Assembly (NCBI GenBank): GCA_903829565.1
Contig: CAIKQM010000562.1
Span: 1-15,139 of the forward strand
Direction: 5' to 3'
Origin: an uncultured Planctomycetota bacterium
Lineage (GTDB): Bacteria; Planctomycetota; UBA1135; GCA-002686595
DNA length: 15,139 bases
Part shown: positions 7,030 through 13,870 of the stretch, piece after piece
Layout: every line of letters starts with the position of its first letter
How positions within the stretch are numbered: the first letter of the stretch is position 1
Program-made: the position numbers and the translations under genes
The notes under the pieces: generated by a model
What the model saw: the letters and a program-made list of their open reading frames with translations, nothing else
Databases searched by the model: none
What the model was told of the DNA's origin: nothing

Positions 7030-7974
7030 TCAGCCGCCGATCAAAACCAGCGGGTCCAATTCCTGCGTGGTGCTGCCCACTGCTTGCGAGCAGTTCGGCG
7101 GGCACATGGAGTTGAAGCCCTCGACGCAGTCCGCTGCGATGACTTCCAAGTTGATGTAGGGCCCGCTCGTACCCACGACCTGCGTGCGGCGTAGACAGGT
7201 TTCGTTCGGAATCCAGCCCATGGCACCCGAACCACCGCCGTTCAGCGGCAGGGGCGTGTAGATGCTCGCAGCGCCGGTTTGCGTCTGCGCCTGCAAGGCC
7301 GTGGCCGGGAAGGCAAAGCTCGGGTCCAACGGATCGGGACGCACCCAGCACACCGAACCATTGACCATCGCTAGGCGTGCCACCGTAGCGGCTTGCACCG
7401 TGGTGCCACCGGGTTGGCTAGCCGTCGCCCACAGGCTGAAACGCGGGTACGCCTGCATCAGGCTCGGCGGCACCCACAGATCGAGGATGGCCGTCACGCC
7501 ACCTGTCTGATTGGGCAGGTAGCGCACCGTGGTGCGGCCACCAAAGGCCGAGATAGGCAGCACTCCCATCTGACCGCCGGCTTGCCAGCCGAGGGTCAAG
7601 TTCTTGCGCCGCGGTTGGCCATCCGCCGAGTACAAGGCGAAAACGATGTGCACCCGGCTGCCCTCGGCGTACACCGAGGAACCCAGCTTGAGCGTGTCGT
7701 TGGCCAAGGGCGTCGCCACCGCTAACCAGGGCGCAGACAACCGAGCGAGTTCCTCGCCATCCTTGTAGCCGTCGCCGTCGGTGTCGGGATTCGAAGGCGA
7801 GGTACCCAACACGGTCTCTTGGAACGCGTGCAAGCCGTCGCCGTCGAGATCCAGCTCGAGATTCACCGAGGCATCCACGCGCGCCTCGTCCGTGAAGTAC
7901 GGACGCGCCACGGTCCAAGCCGCAGCGAGGGCGATGCAAGCGGGCATCAAGGCCAAGGGAAGGCGTGTGCTCAT
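7030..7974 (-). CDS. Secreted protein with thrombospondin type 3 calcium-binding repeats
   Basis: 314 residues. The N-terminus has a basic start and a hydrophobic core (residues 5-23) serving as signal peptide or anchor. Residues 42-80 contain two Asp-rich TSP3 units, LDLDGDGLHAFQE and NPDTDGDGYKDGEE, the known calcium-binding pattern, separated by the usual LGTSP link. The remaining ~230 residues look like beta-rich, Gly/Thr/Ala-rich extracellular sequence with six or so cysteines near the C-terminus (CWVRP, NETCLRR, DCVEGF, CPPNC), perhaps disulfide-bonded. This type of small TSP3 surface protein is common in planctomycetes. It is read in the same direction as the stress operon 80 bases further on, but a promoter for each is visible, so it need not belong to it. 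Function beyond calcium binding is unknown. Confidence 0.85.
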   Translation of the reverse strand: MSTRLPLALMPACIALAAAWTVARPYFTDEARVDASVNLELDLDGDGLHAFQETVLGTSPSNPDTDGDGYKDGEELARLSAPWLAVATPLANDTLKLGSSVYAEGSRVHIVFALYSADGQPRRKNLTLGWQAGGQMGVLPISAFGGRTTVRYLPNQTGGVTAILDLWVPPSLMQAYPRFSLWATASQPGGTTVQAATVARLAMVNGSVCWVRPDPLDPSFAFPATALQAQTQTGAASIYTPLPLNGGGSGAMGWIPNETCLRRTQVVGTSGPYINLEVIAADCVEGFNSMCPPNCSQAVGSTTQELDPLVLIGG

Positions 7975-7993
7975 CTGGCTGGTTCTCTCTTCG

Positions 7994-8023
7994 ATCCTAA
8001 GACCAACCTTTGAAAGCCGTCAA
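7994..8023 (-). promoter_or_regulatory. Candidate sigma-70 promoter of the TSP3 gene
   Basis: On the minus strand TTGACG (8023-8018) matches the -35 consensus at five of six bases; TAGGAT (7999-7994) follows after 18 bases and matches the -10 at four of six. The start codon at 7974 lies about 20 bases further on, leaving a short leader. Confidence 0.5.
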
Positions 8024-8031
8024 GGTAACTG

Positions 8032-8062
8032 GAATTCGAAATGTTCCGGTTGGAACGAATTC
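8032..8062. repeat. Nested dyad between the divergent TSP3 and tRNA genes
   Basis: GAATTC (8032-8037) and GAATTC (8057-8062) flank the perfect dyad GTTCC-GGTT-GGAAC (8043-8056). It lies just upstream of the candidate TSP3 promoter, where a regulator could bind, but it could equally be chance. Confidence 0.35.
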
Positions 8063-8105
8063 GAGCCTCCCGGAATCCACAAGCGCGCAATGGGGCCAAG
8101 CTCGC

Positions 8106-8111
8106 TATCAT
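8106..8111 (+). promoter_or_regulatory. Candidate -10 box of the tRNA-Arg gene
   Basis: TATCAT matches the -10 consensus at five of six bases and ends 13 bases before the tRNA. No good -35 is seen at the expected distance. Confidence 0.4.
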
Positions 8112-8124
8112 GCGCCACCCACGG

Positions 8125-8201
8125 GCACCCGTAGCTCAGCTGGATAGAGCGGAAGCCTCCGAAGCTTCAGGCCAGAGGTTCGAATCCTCTCGGGTGTACC
8201 A
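8125..8201 (+). tRNA. tRNA-Arg (anticodon CCG)
   Basis: A complete cloverleaf of 77 bases. Acceptor GCACCCG pairs with CGGGTGT (one G-U pair); D arm GCTC/GAGC with AGCTGGATA loop; anticodon stem GAAGC/GCTTC with loop CTCCGAA, giving anticodon CCG that reads CGG; variable AGGCC; T arm AGAGG/CCTCT with loop TTCGAAT; discriminator A and an encoded CCA at 8199-8201. A at position 20 and C at 35 agree with arginine identity rules. The next gene begins only 20 bases later, so both may come from one transcript. Confidence 0.96.
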
Positions 8202-8221
8202 ACCTCACTGCGTTTCCAGCC

Positions 8222-8986
8222 ATGACTGCCCCCTCCTTTCGTCTAGACGGGCGCGTTGCGCTTGTGACGGGATCGTCCAAAGGCTTGGGCAAGGCGATGG
8301 CTATGGCGCTGGGCGCTGCGGGGGCCAAGGTCGCGCTGAATTACCGGCACAACCAAGCAGCGGCAGAAGCGACCTTGGCCGAGTTCCGCGCGGCGGGATA
8401 TCAAGGCGGTTTGTACCGCGCGAGCGCCGTGGATGAGGCGGAAGTACGGGTTCTGACCAGCGACATCGAACGCGATTTGGGCCCGATCGACATCGTCATC
8501 GTCAACGCGACGCCGGACCAGCCGTTGAAGCCCATCGAGGAGTACGACTGGGAGTTCTACCAGTCGATGTTGGATTACTTTGTGAAGAGCCCCTTCCTCC
8601 TGACGCGGGCGGTCCTGCCGGGAATGAAGGCGCGCCGGCACGGGCGTATTCTGAACATCGGGTCGGAAGTGCTCGCCCGCGGAGTGGCGCCGTTTTCGGC
8701 CTATGTCGCGGCCAAAGGGGCGCAAAACGGCTGGACACGCTCCATGGCGCGCGAGTTAGGCCCATGGGGTATCACCGTCAACATGATCTCTCCGGGTTGG
8801 ATTCCGGTGGAACGGCACCAAAACGACCCTCAGGACATGAAGGACGCCTACCTGGCGGGCATTCCTTTAGGGCATTGGGGCTTGCCCGAAGATGTGGGTG
8901 GCGCGGCCGTGTACCTGGCTTCGGATGCGGCCAAGTTCGTCACCGGAGTGGACCTGCATGTCAACGGCGGCGTCACGGTCGGGTAG
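8222..8986 (+). CDS. SDR-family oxidoreductase (FabG-like)
   Basis: 254 residues, the normal length for a classical short-chain dehydrogenase/reductase. The nucleotide-binding motif TGSSKGLG is at 16-23, the structural NAT (usually NAG) at 95-97, and the catalytic Ser148, Tyr161 and Lys165 (YVAAK) have the standard spacing; PGW at 191-193 and the VNGG near the C-terminus complete the fold. It should be cytosolic and NAD(P)H-dependent. FabG-like 3-oxoacyl-ACP reductase is the nearest description, but SDR substrates cannot be read from sequence. The start has no Shine-Dalgarno sequence. The following binding-protein gene begins nine bases after the stop, so this gene may head the ABC/STAS operon, though its metabolic link to it is not evident. 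Confidence 0.92.
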   Translation: MTAPSFRLDGRVALVTGSSKGLGKAMAMALGAAGAKVALNYRHNQAAAEATLAEFRAAGYQGGLYRASAVDEAEVRVLTSDIERDLGPIDIVIVNATPDQPLKPIEEYDWEFYQSMLDYFVKSPFLLTRAVLPGMKARRHGRILNIGSEVLARGVAPFSAYVAAKGAQNGWTRSMARELGPWGITVNMISPGWIPVERHQNDPQDMKDAYLAGIPLGHWGLPEDVGGAAVYLASDAAKFVTGVDLHVNGGVTVG

Positions 8987-8990
8987 GTGA
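8985..8990 (+). promoter_or_regulatory. Ribosome binding site deciding the start of the binding-protein gene
   Basis: AGGTGA overlaps the SDR stop and lies five bases before the ATG at 8996. This favours 8996 over the GTG at 8987, which would lie inside the ribosome site. Confidence 0.55.
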
Positions 8991-8995
8991 ACTCC

Positions 8996-9961
8996 ATGAT
9001 CCAAATGGGCCGTGCGTGGAGTGTGCTGGTGCTGCTGGCGGCTTTGACGGCCTGCGCCGGTCCCGCCCCCGCCAAACGGGTGGTCTACGCCAGTCTGGGG
9101 GCGGAACCTACGCTGCTGGAGTGTCAGGCCGCCGTCACAGCCGGCTTAGAAGCGGGCGGATATGAACTAGGTAGGAACTTAGACCTAAAAAGGGTGGTCG
9201 TTGACTCCCCCGCCGAGGCCGCCGCAGCCGTCTCGCGCATCGATGCTGCAAGACCGGATCTGGTCATCACCTTCACTAGTACGATGCTGCATGCAGCGTC
9301 CGTGGGGCTGCGTCACGGGCAAGCGGTAGGCGTGTATTGCTACGACCCGGTGGCCGCCGGGGCGGGCAAGGCCCTTGATGATCACCTGCCTTGGGTGACG
9401 GCTGTGGGTACCCCACCGCCGCTGGTCGCTGTGGCCAGCTTGCTGCGCGGGCTCGAGCCGCGCCCCACCAAAGTAGGCGTGGTCTACAACCCGCGCGAAC
9501 CCGGTCCCAAGTCCCAAGTCGCCCAAATGCGTCTGCTGTTGGCGGGTCCGCGGCTGCAACAACCGGAGATGGAACTGGTGACCGTAGAGATCGACCAGCC
9601 CCAAGATTCGGTGCCTGCGGTGGCGCAGCTCCTCGCCAAGGGAGTTGGGGCTGTGTGGAAAGTCGGCGATGCCACCGTGGTGCGTGTCGCCGAAGACTAT
9701 TGCCGAGCCGTGGCAGCAGCCGGCCTACCCCTGATCGGCGACCACGAGTCCCAACTGGCGTGGGGAGCGCTCGCAACAGCAAGCATCGATTTTCGGACTG
9801 CTGGCCGCGAGGCCGGGCGCATCGCGGCACTGGTGTTGGATGGCCAGACGGTGGATTGCATCCCCATGCAACGACTGGATGCATGGACCATCGAGATCAA
9901 TGCTGCGCGCGCGCAGGAACTTGGCGTAGGCTTCGCACCTCCACAGGCGAACAATCCGTGA
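8996..9961 (+). CDS. ABC transporter substrate-binding lipoprotein (PF04392, TrpX-like)
   Basis: 321 residues from the ATG at 8996. The signal ends in a lipobox LTAC (Cys20), so the mature protein is a membrane-anchored, periplasmic binding protein. The body follows the ABC_sub_bind (PF04392) pattern: two alpha/beta lobes, RPDLVITFTSTM in lobe one, the block AAGAGKALDDHLPWVTAVG from about residue 119, EPRPTKVGVVYNP, and a lobe-two closing segment QLAWGALATASIDFRTAGREAG. Family members are often annotated as tryptophan/tyrosine transport (TrpX), but the ligand here is not known. A cluster of five rare codons (CTA, AGG, TTA, CTA, AGG) occurs at 9167-9193. The stop overlaps the GTG start of the STAS-HATPase gene. 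The fold assignment is secure. Confidence 0.9.
   Translation: MIQMGRAWSVLVLLAALTACAGPAPAKRVVYASLGAEPTLLECQAAVTAGLEAGGYELGRNLDLKRVVVDSPAEAAAAVSRIDAARPDLVITFTSTMLHAASVGLRHGQAVGVYCYDPVAAGAGKALDDHLPWVTAVGTPPPLVAVASLLRGLEPRPTKVGVVYNPREPGPKSQVAQMRLLLAGPRLQQPEMELVTVEIDQPQDSVPAVAQLLAKGVGAVWKVGDATVVRVAEDYCRAVAAAGLPLIGDHESQLAWGALATASIDFRTAGREAGRIAALVLDGQTVDCIPMQRLDAWTIEINAARAQELGVGFAPPQANNP
9174..9200 (+). promoter_or_regulatory. Candidate internal ECF-type promoter
   Basis: GGAACTT (9174-9180) matches the sigma-E -35 consensus at all seven bases; 16 bases later comes GTCG (9197-9200), a typical ECF -10 start. It lies inside the binding-protein gene, in its rare-codon cluster, and could drive the STAS genes downstream. 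Motif evidence only. Confidence 0.3.
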
Positions 9962-10689
9962 AGCCCGAACTGCAACTCGACGAACGCGTCCCCGCCTGTG
10001 CTGTGGTGCACTTGCATGGACACATGGTCGCGGGCTCGGTTGACAACCTGGCCGAACGCATCGAAGCGCGGCGCACCCCGGAATGGCGCAGCTTGGTTGT
10101 CGACTTGGCCGGCGTGGATGCGCTCAGCAGCTCAGGGATTCGCGTCTTGCTGAAGCTCGAACAATGGACGCGCCGTTGCGGACTATGGTTCGAGGTGCGC
10201 AACCCCTCACCCGAAGCGGCGCGCATCTGCAAGCTCACGGGCCTGACCTCCTTGCTTGAGGAAGTGAGCCGCGAAGTCGGGCGGCCTTTCGAATTGACGT
10301 TTCCAGCCGAGCGCGACGTGGTTGTGGCCCAGTTGGACGAACTGGAGGCGGAACTGCAGCAACGCCACTGCGCGGACGATGTCGTGCTGCGCGTGCGCTT
10401 GGTGTTGGAAGAGTTGCTGCTGAATGTTGCCACACACGCAAGACCGCCTTCCGGCCGCGTCGAAGTGCGCTTGGCAGAGATGGGTCCACTCACCGTGGTG
10501 CGCATCGTCGATGATGGCCCCGCCTTTGATCCATTCAGCGCTGAACTGGAAGTGCATTCCGATGATCTGGCCTTGCGCCGTATCGGGGGCTTAGGACTGC
10601 CGTTGGTGCGCCAGAGCATCGACTGGGCCCGCTACCAGCGCAGCCAGAATCGCAACATCGTGGAAGCGGGCTTCCGCTCGGCCCCGTGA
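9958..10689 (+). CDS. STAS domain fused to RsbW/SpoIIAB-type HATPase (anti-sigma kinase)
   Basis: 243 residues from the GTG at 9958, which overlaps the binding-protein stop (GTGA); the frame is open further upstream but overlaps that gene, and no better start exists. Residues 5-105 are a STAS domain with VVDLAGVDALSSSGIRVLL (47-65); Ser58 stands two before the Gly, the position phosphorylated in SpoIIAA. Residues 112-243 are a GHKL ATPase of the HATPase_c_2 group: N box EELLLNVATHA (151-161), G1 box DDGPAF (185-190), G2 box GGLGLPLVRQSID (210-222). Such kinases normally are separate proteins that phosphorylate the STAS partner and sequester sigma factors or other targets. A fusion suggests self-contained switching. 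No membrane part: cytosolic. Domain calls are strong; the target is unknown. Confidence 0.9.
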   Translation: MKPELQLDERVPACAVVHLHGHMVAGSVDNLAERIEARRTPEWRSLVVDLAGVDALSSSGIRVLLKLEQWTRRCGLWFEVRNPSPEAARICKLTGLTSLLEEVSREVGRPFELTFPAERDVVVAQLDELEAELQQRHCADDVVLRVRLVLEELLLNVATHARPPSGRVEVRLAEMGPLTVVRIVDDGPAFDPFSAELEVHSDDLALRRIGGLGLPLVRQSIDWARYQRSQNRNIVEAGFRSAP

Positions 10690-12680
10690 TGCGCGACCTA
10701 CGCAAGCTGGTGTTGGGGCTGACGGCGATCGCTCTGGCGGCGCTGATTCTGCTGTGGGGCGATTGGGACAACCGCTATCGCGTGCGCGGTGCCCGCGCCA
10801 ACGTCAGCACGACCGCCTCGACGCCCAATACGGCGCAAGTCGAGGCCAAGCGCATCGGCCTGGCCTACTTTGGGCCGGAACAGACGGTCGACGAGTGCAT
10901 GCAAGGCCTGTTAAGTACACTTGACAAGTCGGGTTTGCGCGAAGGAACGAATCTGATGGTGCGGCGCGTGCATGCCCAAGGCGAGATCGTGAACATCGCG
11001 CCCATGCTGCAAGCCTTGGATGCCGAAGGCCTGGATGCCATCGTCACCATGTCGACACCGGTGTTGTCTGCGGCGTGTGGCATCGTCAAGCGCACACCGA
11101 TCGTGCTGACCTATTGCTTTGACCCGCTCGCCGCCGGCGCAGGCAAGAGTTTGAACGATCACTTGCCCACCGTGACCGGTGTGGGTTCGTTCCCGCCGCT
11201 CGAACGCATGATCGAGTTGGTGCGCGACTTGCAGCCGCGACCGACGCGCGTGGGCGTGATCTACAACGCATCCGAGGCCAACTCCAGCCGGCGCGTCGCC
11301 CAAGCGCGCACCTTGTTCGCAGGCATCGGTGTCGAGCTAGAGTCCACGACCATCGCCAGCAGCAGCGAAGTCCTCATGGCGGCGCAAGCACTGACGGCGC
11401 GCGGTGTCGATGCGTTCTGGGCTGTGGGCGACAACACCGCGGTGCAAGCGATTGACGCCATCATGAAGACTGCGCGCGATGCACGCGTGCCGGTGGTGGC
11501 CGACGACCCTACGCATGTGGATCGCGGCGCCATCGCCGGGGTCGGCGTAGCGTTCCACGAGGTCGGTGTGCGCACGGCTCCCATCCTGTTGCGTGTACTC
11601 AACGGTGAAAGCCCGGCAAGCATCCCGATCCAACAACTGACCGTGTTGGATGTGGCTGTGGATCCAATGCAGGCGCGTCAATTGGGCGTGACCTTGCCCG
11701 AGTCGATCTTGCGCGAAGCGAACCGCGGACCGTTTGTGCGCACCGCGCGCCCTGCGCGTTTGCAGCGTATTGACCTGCTGAGCTTCGTCGAATCCGACCC
11801 GTTGCGCATGGCCATCCAAGGTCTGCACGAAGGCTTCGCGGAAGACGGCTGGATCGTGGGCACCGACTACGAGCTGCGCCCCAAGAGCGCGCAAGGTGAC
11901 ATCAGCATGTTGCCGAACTTGGTGGATGCGTGCAGTCAAGGCGATGCGGACTTGGTGCTGACGTTGACGACGCCGCCTACCCAAGCTGCGTTACGACGCT
12001 TGCGCAACAAGCGCATGGTGTATGGCTTGGTGGCCAATGGTGTGTTGGCCGGTGCAGGCAGCAGTGCCACGGACCATGTGCCCTTTGCCACGGGTGTGGA
12101 TGTGCCGGCGCCTATTCGCATGGGTGTGGAGGCTTTGGTGCAGTGCCTGCCGCGCGCCCGACGCCTGGGCACGCTCTATGTGCCGGGCGAGGTGAACTCG
12201 GTTTACTACAAGACGCAACTGGAAGAGGCGTGCAAGGAACGCGGACTGGAGTTGGTGGCGGTGGGCATCAACTCGGCCGCAGAGATCGCCGACGCTGCGT
12301 TGGCTCTGAGTGGACGCAACATCGATGCTGTGGCGCAGATCATCGACAACGCCAGTGCGGCTGGCTTCGCCACGGTTGCGGCTGCGGCAGAACGCGCGGG
12401 CCTGCCCACCATGGGTTGGTCGTCGGATCAGATCAACAAAGGTGCGTTCTTGACCGTCGCCACCGACTTCACACGCAATGGAGCAGACACCGCACGCGTT
12501 GCTGCGCGCGTGTTGCAGGGTGCAGACCCCGCTACGATCTCCTTGGGGCGCACAACTGATGTGCGCGTGCAGGTCAACTTGCAAACGGCGCGCAAGTTGG
12601 GCGTCAGCGTGCCTGCAGAGGTTCTCAAGCAAGCGCAGGTCGTCATTGGGGCCGACGCGCCCAAGGAGCAACCTCGCTGA
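10689..12680 (+). CDS. Membrane-anchored tandem double ABC substrate-binding protein (PF04392 x2)
   Basis: 663 residues from the ATG at 10689 (GTG at 10686 is an equal alternative). Residues about 5-23 form a single N-terminal hydrophobic segment with no lipobox, so an uncleaved anchor or signal is likely. Residues about 55-345 and 355-650 are two copies of the PF04392 fold. Copy one has FDPLAAGAGKSLNDHLPTVTGVG from about residue 144 and QPRPTRVGVIYN; copy two has a drifted version, VLAGAGSSATDHVPFATGV (about 450-468), and RARRLGTLYVPGEVNS. Family members are usually single-domain, ~300-330 residues, so the tandem is exceptional. Copies one and the upstream lipoprotein resemble each other more than either resembles copy two. 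Its stop shares a base with the next start. Confidence 0.88.
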   Translation: MRDLRKLVLGLTAIALAALILLWGDWDNRYRVRGARANVSTTASTPNTAQVEAKRIGLAYFGPEQTVDECMQGLLSTLDKSGLREGTNLMVRRVHAQGEIVNIAPMLQALDAEGLDAIVTMSTPVLSAACGIVKRTPIVLTYCFDPLAAGAGKSLNDHLPTVTGVGSFPPLERMIELVRDLQPRPTRVGVIYNASEANSSRRVAQARTLFAGIGVELESTTIASSSEVLMAAQALTARGVDAFWAVGDNTAVQAIDAIMKTARDARVPVVADDPTHVDRGAIAGVGVAFHEVGVRTAPILLRVLNGESPASIPIQQLTVLDVAVDPMQARQLGVTLPESILREANRGPFVRTARPARLQRIDLLSFVESDPLRMAIQGLHEGFAEDGWIVGTDYELRPKSAQGDISMLPNLVDACSQGDADLVLTLTTPPTQAALRRLRNKRMVYGLVANGVLAGAGSSATDHVPFATGVDVPAPIRMGVEALVQCLPRARRLGTLYVPGEVNSVYYKTQLEEACKERGLELVAVGINSAAEIADAALALSGRNIDAVAQIIDNASAAGFATVAAAAERAGLPTMGWSSDQINKGAFLTVATDFTRNGADTARVAARVLQGADPATISLGRTTDVRVQVNLQTARKLGVSVPAEVLKQAQVVIGADAPKEQPR

Positions 12681-13870
12681 TGGACATTCAAGTGCAGCCG
12701 GAAGGATCGGCCATGCGCTTGCTGTTGCGCGGGCGTCTGGATGCCACATGGGCCGATCCGCTGGTCGAAGCGGTGGCGCTGCAAGTGCGCGCAGGCCAGC
12801 ACGCCATTGTGCTCGACCTGGCGGCTGTGGACTTCTTGAGTTCGGCGGGCATTCGGGGCTTGGTGCGCAGCCAACGAATGCTCGTGGCTGTGCGTGGCTC
12901 GTTGAGCTTGGCTTCTCCGACGAGTGCGATCCGCGCCACACTGAAGACCGCGGGCTTGTTGTCGTTGGTGCGCAGCGAGACGCCGGTGGAAGCGCCGCGC
13001 GCGATGCAAAGTGTGCACCACGAGGGTGCCACGGCTCGTTGGTCCGGCGAGTGGGATGCGACAGCGCGCAGCGCGCTGCTCGAAGTGCTCGGTCAACCGG
13101 AGGCAGTCGAAGCCCAGGCGCGCGTTTCCTGCGCACACGACGAACTGTGTGTGGGCATCGGTGCACTGGGTGACGACTTCGCCGCAGCAGGCCCGCGCGC
13201 AGGTGAGTTCTTGGCTGCCGCGGGCTTGGCAGCCAGCTTGCCTACCGATGGTGCACGCGTACCTGACTATGTGTGGGCCACGACAGGCAATGAGGCGACC
13301 TCTGCCTTGTTGCATGGATTGCGCAGCAACGGCGCAGCTCTGCAGCCGTTGCGCTTCGAAGCCCGCGCAGACGCTGTTACGCCTTTGACGGAGTGGCTGT
13401 CCACCTTGCTTGACATCGCCGGAACCGCCTGTGCGAGCTTCGCCGCTTTGGTGGAAGCACACGAGTGCATCGGAGCGTGTCGCCTCGCGCCGCCCGCACG
13501 CTCTGAGGGCTTCACTTGGCCACAGGTGCGCAATGAGCTGGCCTTCACCACGGAACGCTGCGCCGAACGCCGCACAGCTCTGCTGGTGGGCTTTGTAGCG
13601 CGACCGGACGCGACACTTCCTCCAGCGTTACAAGAGCAACTAAGGCCGCACGGAGCGACGCTTGCGCATGTGCATGCCTTGCTGTTCCCCTATCGCCCTC
13701 TGCCGCGTCAGCACAGCTCGCTGCGGGCCGCGCTGGAGGAACAACTCAACGCTGCGCAACCGCAAGCGCTGCTGCATCTCGTGGCGGATGACCGCGGCCC
13801 AGAGGGCGTAGGCGAGACCGAGTTGCTGCGCGGAACCGTGTGGCTTGCACGCAGCGAGGTGCGCACGTGA
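12680..13870 (+). CDS. STAS-domain protein with unrecognised C-terminal domain
   Basis: 396 residues, starting with the A of the previous stop (TGATG). Residues 1-105 form a STAS domain: LRGRLDATWADPLVE, IVLDLAAVDFLSSAGIRGLV (43-62), with Ser55 two before the Gly, the position phosphorylated in SpoIIAA. The remaining ~290 residues match no family I recognise. They contain GIGALGDDF (about 158-166), a P-T-DG followed by VPDYVWAT, the block VEAHECIGACRLAPPARSEG, and a region LAFTTERCAERRTALLVGF; no membrane segment is seen. The C-terminal part could form a ligand- or partner-binding alpha/beta domain. It lies between the double binding protein and the permease, so it may regulate the transporter or act as the antagonist of the HATPase. 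STAS call is strong; the rest is open. Confidence 0.82.
   Translation: MDIQVQPEGSAMRLLLRGRLDATWADPLVEAVALQVRAGQHAIVLDLAAVDFLSSAGIRGLVRSQRMLVAVRGSLSLASPTSAIRATLKTAGLLSLVRSETPVEAPRAMQSVHHEGATARWSGEWDATARSALLEVLGQPEAVEAQARVSCAHDELCVGIGALGDDFAAAGPRAGEFLAAAGLAASLPTDGARVPDYVWATTGNEATSALLHGLRSNGAALQPLRFEARADAVTPLTEWLSTLLDIAGTACASFAALVEAHECIGACRLAPPARSEGFTWPQVRNELAFTTERCAERRTALLVGFVARPDATLPPALQEQLRPHGATLAHVHALLFPYRPLPRQHSSLRAALEEQLNAAQPQALLHLVADDRGPEGVGETELLRGTVWLARSEVRT

Noticed and set aside
5601..7159. Plus-strand open frames opposite the anti-sigma and sigma genes
   Set aside because: The minus-strand frames carry ZAS and sigma region 2 and 4 motifs. The plus-strand products are compositional shadows.
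11991..13166. Long minus-strand open frames across the double binding protein and the STAS gene
   Set aside because: Both plus-strand genes are well supported by domains, and the reverse translations are Arg/Ala/His-rich without recognisable motifs.
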